From CBDANW01 sp965197825 (lineage in GTDB: Bacteria > Acidobacteriota > Vicinamibacteria > Marinacidobacterales > DATDRI01), in contig CBDANW010000002.1 in the NCBI GenBank assembly GCA_965197825.1, positions 1,426,001-1,490,000 of the forward strand: a stretch of 64,000 nt of DNA, given 5' to 3'. Shown piece after piece: positions 61,898-64,000 of the stretch (its first letter is position 1; each line of letters begins with the position of its first letter). The notes below the pieces were generated by a model. It made no database searches and was not told where the DNA came from. It was given only the letters and a program-made list of their open reading frames with translations. Both the position numbers and the translations under genes were made by a program.

Positions 61898-63297
61898 GGT
61901 GATGTCTTAAGATTCCTGTCAAAGAAAAACGATGTATGGTTCCCCAAGCTCAAACCCGTCCCCGTCATGGGGACAGAAAAGGAGAACCATACATCATGGG
62001 AAAGGTACTACCGAGTCAGCGATTGCTCAAGCAGTTCGAGGAACAACTGGTATTTGGGGAGATGAATCTCTCGGAGATCGTCCGGTCGGGAGCTCAGATG
62101 ATGCTTCAATATGCGTTGGAGCGCGAGGTGACGGAGGCGTTGGGTCGAAACTACTATGAGAACGCTCCGGCAACGACGAAGGAGAAGGGACGACGCAACG
62201 GGTATGAGTCGCATCGGGTCCTCACGGGCGAGGGAGCGGTAACGGTGCAAGTGCCGCGGGTACGAGAAACAGAGAAGGTGTTTCAGTCAAAGATTCTCGA
62301 CGCCTACGTGAGCCGGACCGAGAAACTCGATGAACTGATCGCGCGGATGTACGTCCACGGGATGTCGACGCGTGACATTGAGGCGACGTTCGCGGACGTG
62401 CTGAGCGGCACGGGTGTCTCGAAGTCGGTGGTGAGCCGGGTCACACGGTGTCTGTCGGAGGATTTCGAGGCGTTTCGAAAACGGGATCTCTCGAACGAGA
62501 AGCTGTTGTATCTCGAGCTCGACGGCACGTACCTGCGCTACCACCAAGGAGCGGAGAGGAAAGAGCCCATCCTCGTTGCGACCGGCTATCGCGCTGATGG
62601 GACGCGAGTTCTTCTTCATATCGGTGTCGGCAACCGAGAATCCTACGAGAACTGGAAGGGGTTCTTGCAGGAGATGGTGGCCCGAGGAATGAGGGAGCCG
62701 TTGCTCATCGTGACGGACGGGAATCCTGGAGTGCTCAAAGCGATCGCAGAGGTCTTCCCTCGAAGCCTCAAGCAACGTTGCCAGAAGCACCGCCTCGAGA
62801 ACATCCTGGGCAAGGCTCCGAAGGAAGTGCGCGACGAACTCAAGGCGGCCATCCTTGAGTCGTTCCATGCGAACAGCTACGAGCAAGGGCTGAAGAAGGG
62901 TCGGGAGGTGATCGCTCGGTACCGTCAACGATTCCCGAGCGCGATGAAGTGCATGGAAGAGACCTTCGAAGCGTGTCTTCAGGCGCTACGCCTTCCTGCG
63001 GCGCATCACAAAAGGCTTCGCACGTCGAATCTACTTGAGCGCACGTTCGGAGAGCACAAACGTCGCACAAAGGTCATTCCTCACTTCTTCACCGAGGAGG
63101 CCGCGATGAAACTCTCGTTCGCTGTGCTCTTGGCCGTCGCAAACAAATGGCGCGGCGTGAGGATGGATGTCTTCGCCGCTAGGAAAGTCGAGGAGCTTCG
63201 CAACGAGCTTCTCCCGCAAGGCACGTCGGAGGAATCAGCAGCTTAACCGAGCGCGGGGAACCGTACGGAGATTTGACAGGAAAATTAAGACTTGACC
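61898..63297 (+). mobile_element. IS256-family element 'C', copy 3 (1400 bp)
   Basis: Perfect 8-bp duplication TCGATACG (61890-61897, 63298-63305). Same ends as copies 1 and 2. Confidence 0.96.
61996..63246 (+). CDS. IS256-family transposase, element C copy 3
   Basis: 416 aa, same as copy 1 except one Leu to Phe (EETFEACLQAL). DDE residues intact (LELDGTYLRYH, VTDGNPGVLKAI, LLERTFGEHKRR). Confidence 0.94.
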   Translation: MGKVLPSQRLLKQFEEQLVFGEMNLSEIVRSGAQMMLQYALEREVTEALGRNYYENAPATTKEKGRRNGYESHRVLTGEGAVTVQVPRVRETEKVFQSKILDAYVSRTEKLDELIARMYVHGMSTRDIEATFADVLSGTGVSKSVVSRVTRCLSEDFEAFRKRDLSNEKLLYLELDGTYLRYHQGAERKEPILVATGYRADGTRVLLHIGVGNRESYENWKGFLQEMVARGMREPLLIVTDGNPGVLKAIAEVFPRSLKQRCQKHRLENILGKAPKEVRDELKAAILESFHANSYEQGLKKGREVIARYRQRFPSAMKCMEETFEACLQALRLPAAHHKRLRTSNLLERTFGEHKRRTKVIPHFFTEEAAMKLSFAVLLAVANKWRGVRMDVFAARKVEELRNELLPQGTSEESAA

Positions 63298-63535
63298 TCG
63301 ATACGAAGAGAAAGTGTTAAGGGAAATGTTGGACGGGCTTACTGCTGATCAGCGGCGCATCGGTAGCATCATCACTGAACGAACAGATATTCACAAAGAA
63401 GAGGTTGAGAAATTCTTCATAGCGGCCCAGACCAAGACGGCTGAATTCGCTCGCGAGCGGGGGATAGTTCACGAGATCCGAGATTTCCATCTGCCCGATG
63501 GCACACCCGTAATCTCTTTTGTATTCAAGAGATAA

Positions 63536-63702
63536 CGCGTCTGGAATCATCAAGTTAAGGCTCATAAACAGCTCCTAGTTGAAAACGGAAGAAATCTATA
63601 CACCTAAACAGTATCACAAGTCAAGTACAGTTTTACCACTAAACACGAACCCATAAGAGTAGGATAGCATGATGAGCAAGCGCCCGAACTAAGGAGGATT
63701 GT
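63536..63702. other. short AT-rich gap, nothing recognised
   Basis: Intergenic. An AAGGAGG ribosome site near 63691-63697 belongs to the next small gene. No terminator or IS end identified. Confidence 0.3.
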
Positions 63703-63894
63703 ATGGGAAAAGCGATGTTGGATCCAAAGCGTGATTTGGCTGGCGCGACGCCGGAGACCTTGGCTCGGGCCTTGGCGCGGCCGCTACTGTCGCGCCGTCG
63801 AGCTAAGGCCGTTGCTCGCGATGAGGTCCCGGTAGAGAAGTCGGTGTCCGACCATTCGGGCAACCGTGTCGAGCATTTGGTCAAGGGTTCCTAG
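63703..63894 (+). CDS. small conserved hypothetical, 3' part probably replaced
   Basis: 63 aa from ATG with AAGGAGG upstream. The N-terminal half (MGKAMLDPKRDLAGATPETL ARALARPLLSRRRAK) resembles a short family I have seen in environmental genomes, with no known role. From about residue 28 onward it is antisense to the IS1595-type transposase fragment, so the C-terminus may be chimeric. Confidence 0.45.
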   Translation: MGKAMLDPKRDLAGATPETLARALARPLLSRRRAKAVARDEVPVEKSVSDHSGNRVEHLVKGS

Positions 63895-64000
63895 ATCACG
63901 GATGTTGTTCTTCGCGGCAAACTCATTGACGTAACGCTGTAGGTGCTTGGGTGAGAGCTTGTGGAAGGTGCCCTTGTGCGCCCGTTTCAGCATCGACCAA
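63784..64000 (-). pseudogene. IS1595/ISXO2-like transposase, C-terminal part, continues past the window
   Basis: The minus strand reads MLKRAHKGTFHKLSPKHLQR YVNEFAAKNNIRDLGTLDQM and ends LLYRDLIASNGLSSTARQ, the characteristic C-terminus of DDE_Tnp_IS1595 proteins. The frame is open to the window edge, so the rest, and whether it is intact, cannot be seen. Confidence 0.75.

Larger units (their letters stand above)
61537..63535 (+). pseudogene. ClpP/SDH-like serine protease gene split by IS C
   Basis: The first part starts MNNNKTKPPSQTPPGLVYVM and has the oxyanion-type glycine motif AFSTPGGSVTHGIALYNFL, the nucleophile region NVDSIGNAIFLAAD and MFHGVGFD with a His. IS C enters at 61898 with octamer TCGATACG. 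The second part (63298-63535) resumes RYEEKVLREMLDGLTADQRR and ends PVISFVFKR. Removal of IS C gives an intact ~200-aa protein. The fold is ClpP/crotonase-like; small stand-alone proteases of this sort are often linked to stress or mobile elements. AT-richer than its surroundings. Confidence 0.82.

Overview
The window looks like an IS-saturated piece of a GC-rich Gram-negative bacterial chromosome or metagenome contig, most plausibly Acidobacteriota. That guess rests on a GWxTD-domain protein, the C-terminus of an Oar-like TonB-dependent receptor, a PDZ/multi-TM/GAF/PAS histidine kinase paired with an NtrC-type regulator, and a PHP-containing PolX. It is an inference from gene content, not a phylogeny. 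Roughly 40% of the 64 kb is insertion sequences or their debris: IS3 (two families, here A and B), IS256 (families C, E, F, G and a fragment), IS630, two related rve-core single-ORF families (D and H), and pieces of IS30, IS5, IS66, IS1595, a serine recombinase and a group II intron.

Layout. 0-5.2 kb: nested IS3 elements, a frameshifted ATC-hydrolase-like gene and a secreted Abhydrolase_10-type hydrolase. 5.6-9.6 kb: remains of an integrative element (integrase tail, AlpA-like regulator) beside tRNA-Ser, a GNAT acetyltransferase, then fragments of IS66, a recombinase and a group II intron. 9.6-16.7 kb: IS630, an IS256 with an amber codon, and a large DNA methyltransferase gene broken by an IS3 that is itself broken by an IS256. 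17.8-24.3 kb: a lipoprotein amidohydrolase and more nested IS. 24.5-25.2 kb: hicA-hicB. 25.4-33.1 kb: IS D and IS H bracket a small zinc-ribbon ORF, an AlkA-like glycosylase, a cluster of hairpins and a convergent restriction endonuclease/methyltransferase pair. 33.1-37.7 kb: a scrapyard of IS pieces holding the start of a helicase gene and the end of the gene before it, both probably from the same methylase-helicase defence locus as the broken methyltransferase. 37.8-41.9 kb: SGNH hydrolase, PolX and two small hypotheticals. 41.9-46.1 kb: a ~60-bp tandem repeat and an IS256, each split by another IS. 46.1-61.2 kb is mostly ordinary chromosome: enolase, an outer-membrane protein, the kinase/NtrC pair, GWxTD/TPR and thioesterase genes (both frameshifted), hemE-hemH-hemG and tRNA-Gln. 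61.3-64 kb: a ClpP-like protease gene split by a third IS256-C copy, then an IS1595-type fragment at the edge.

How the parts work together. The clear functional units are the haem operon (uroporphyrinogen decarboxylase, ferrochelatase, protoporphyrinogen/coproporphyrinogen oxidase), the two-component pair, the type II-like restriction-modification pair, and the HicAB toxin-antitoxin. Target-site duplications allow a relative history to be read: MTase<-IS B<-IS C; IS E<-IS F; IS D<-IS C; IS G<-IS B; protease<-IS C; tandem repeat<-IS630. IS C copies are almost identical with perfect 8-bp duplications, so IS C moved recently. Many one-base frameshifts sit in conserved genes, several in homopolymer runs, so sequencing error must be weighed against true decay.
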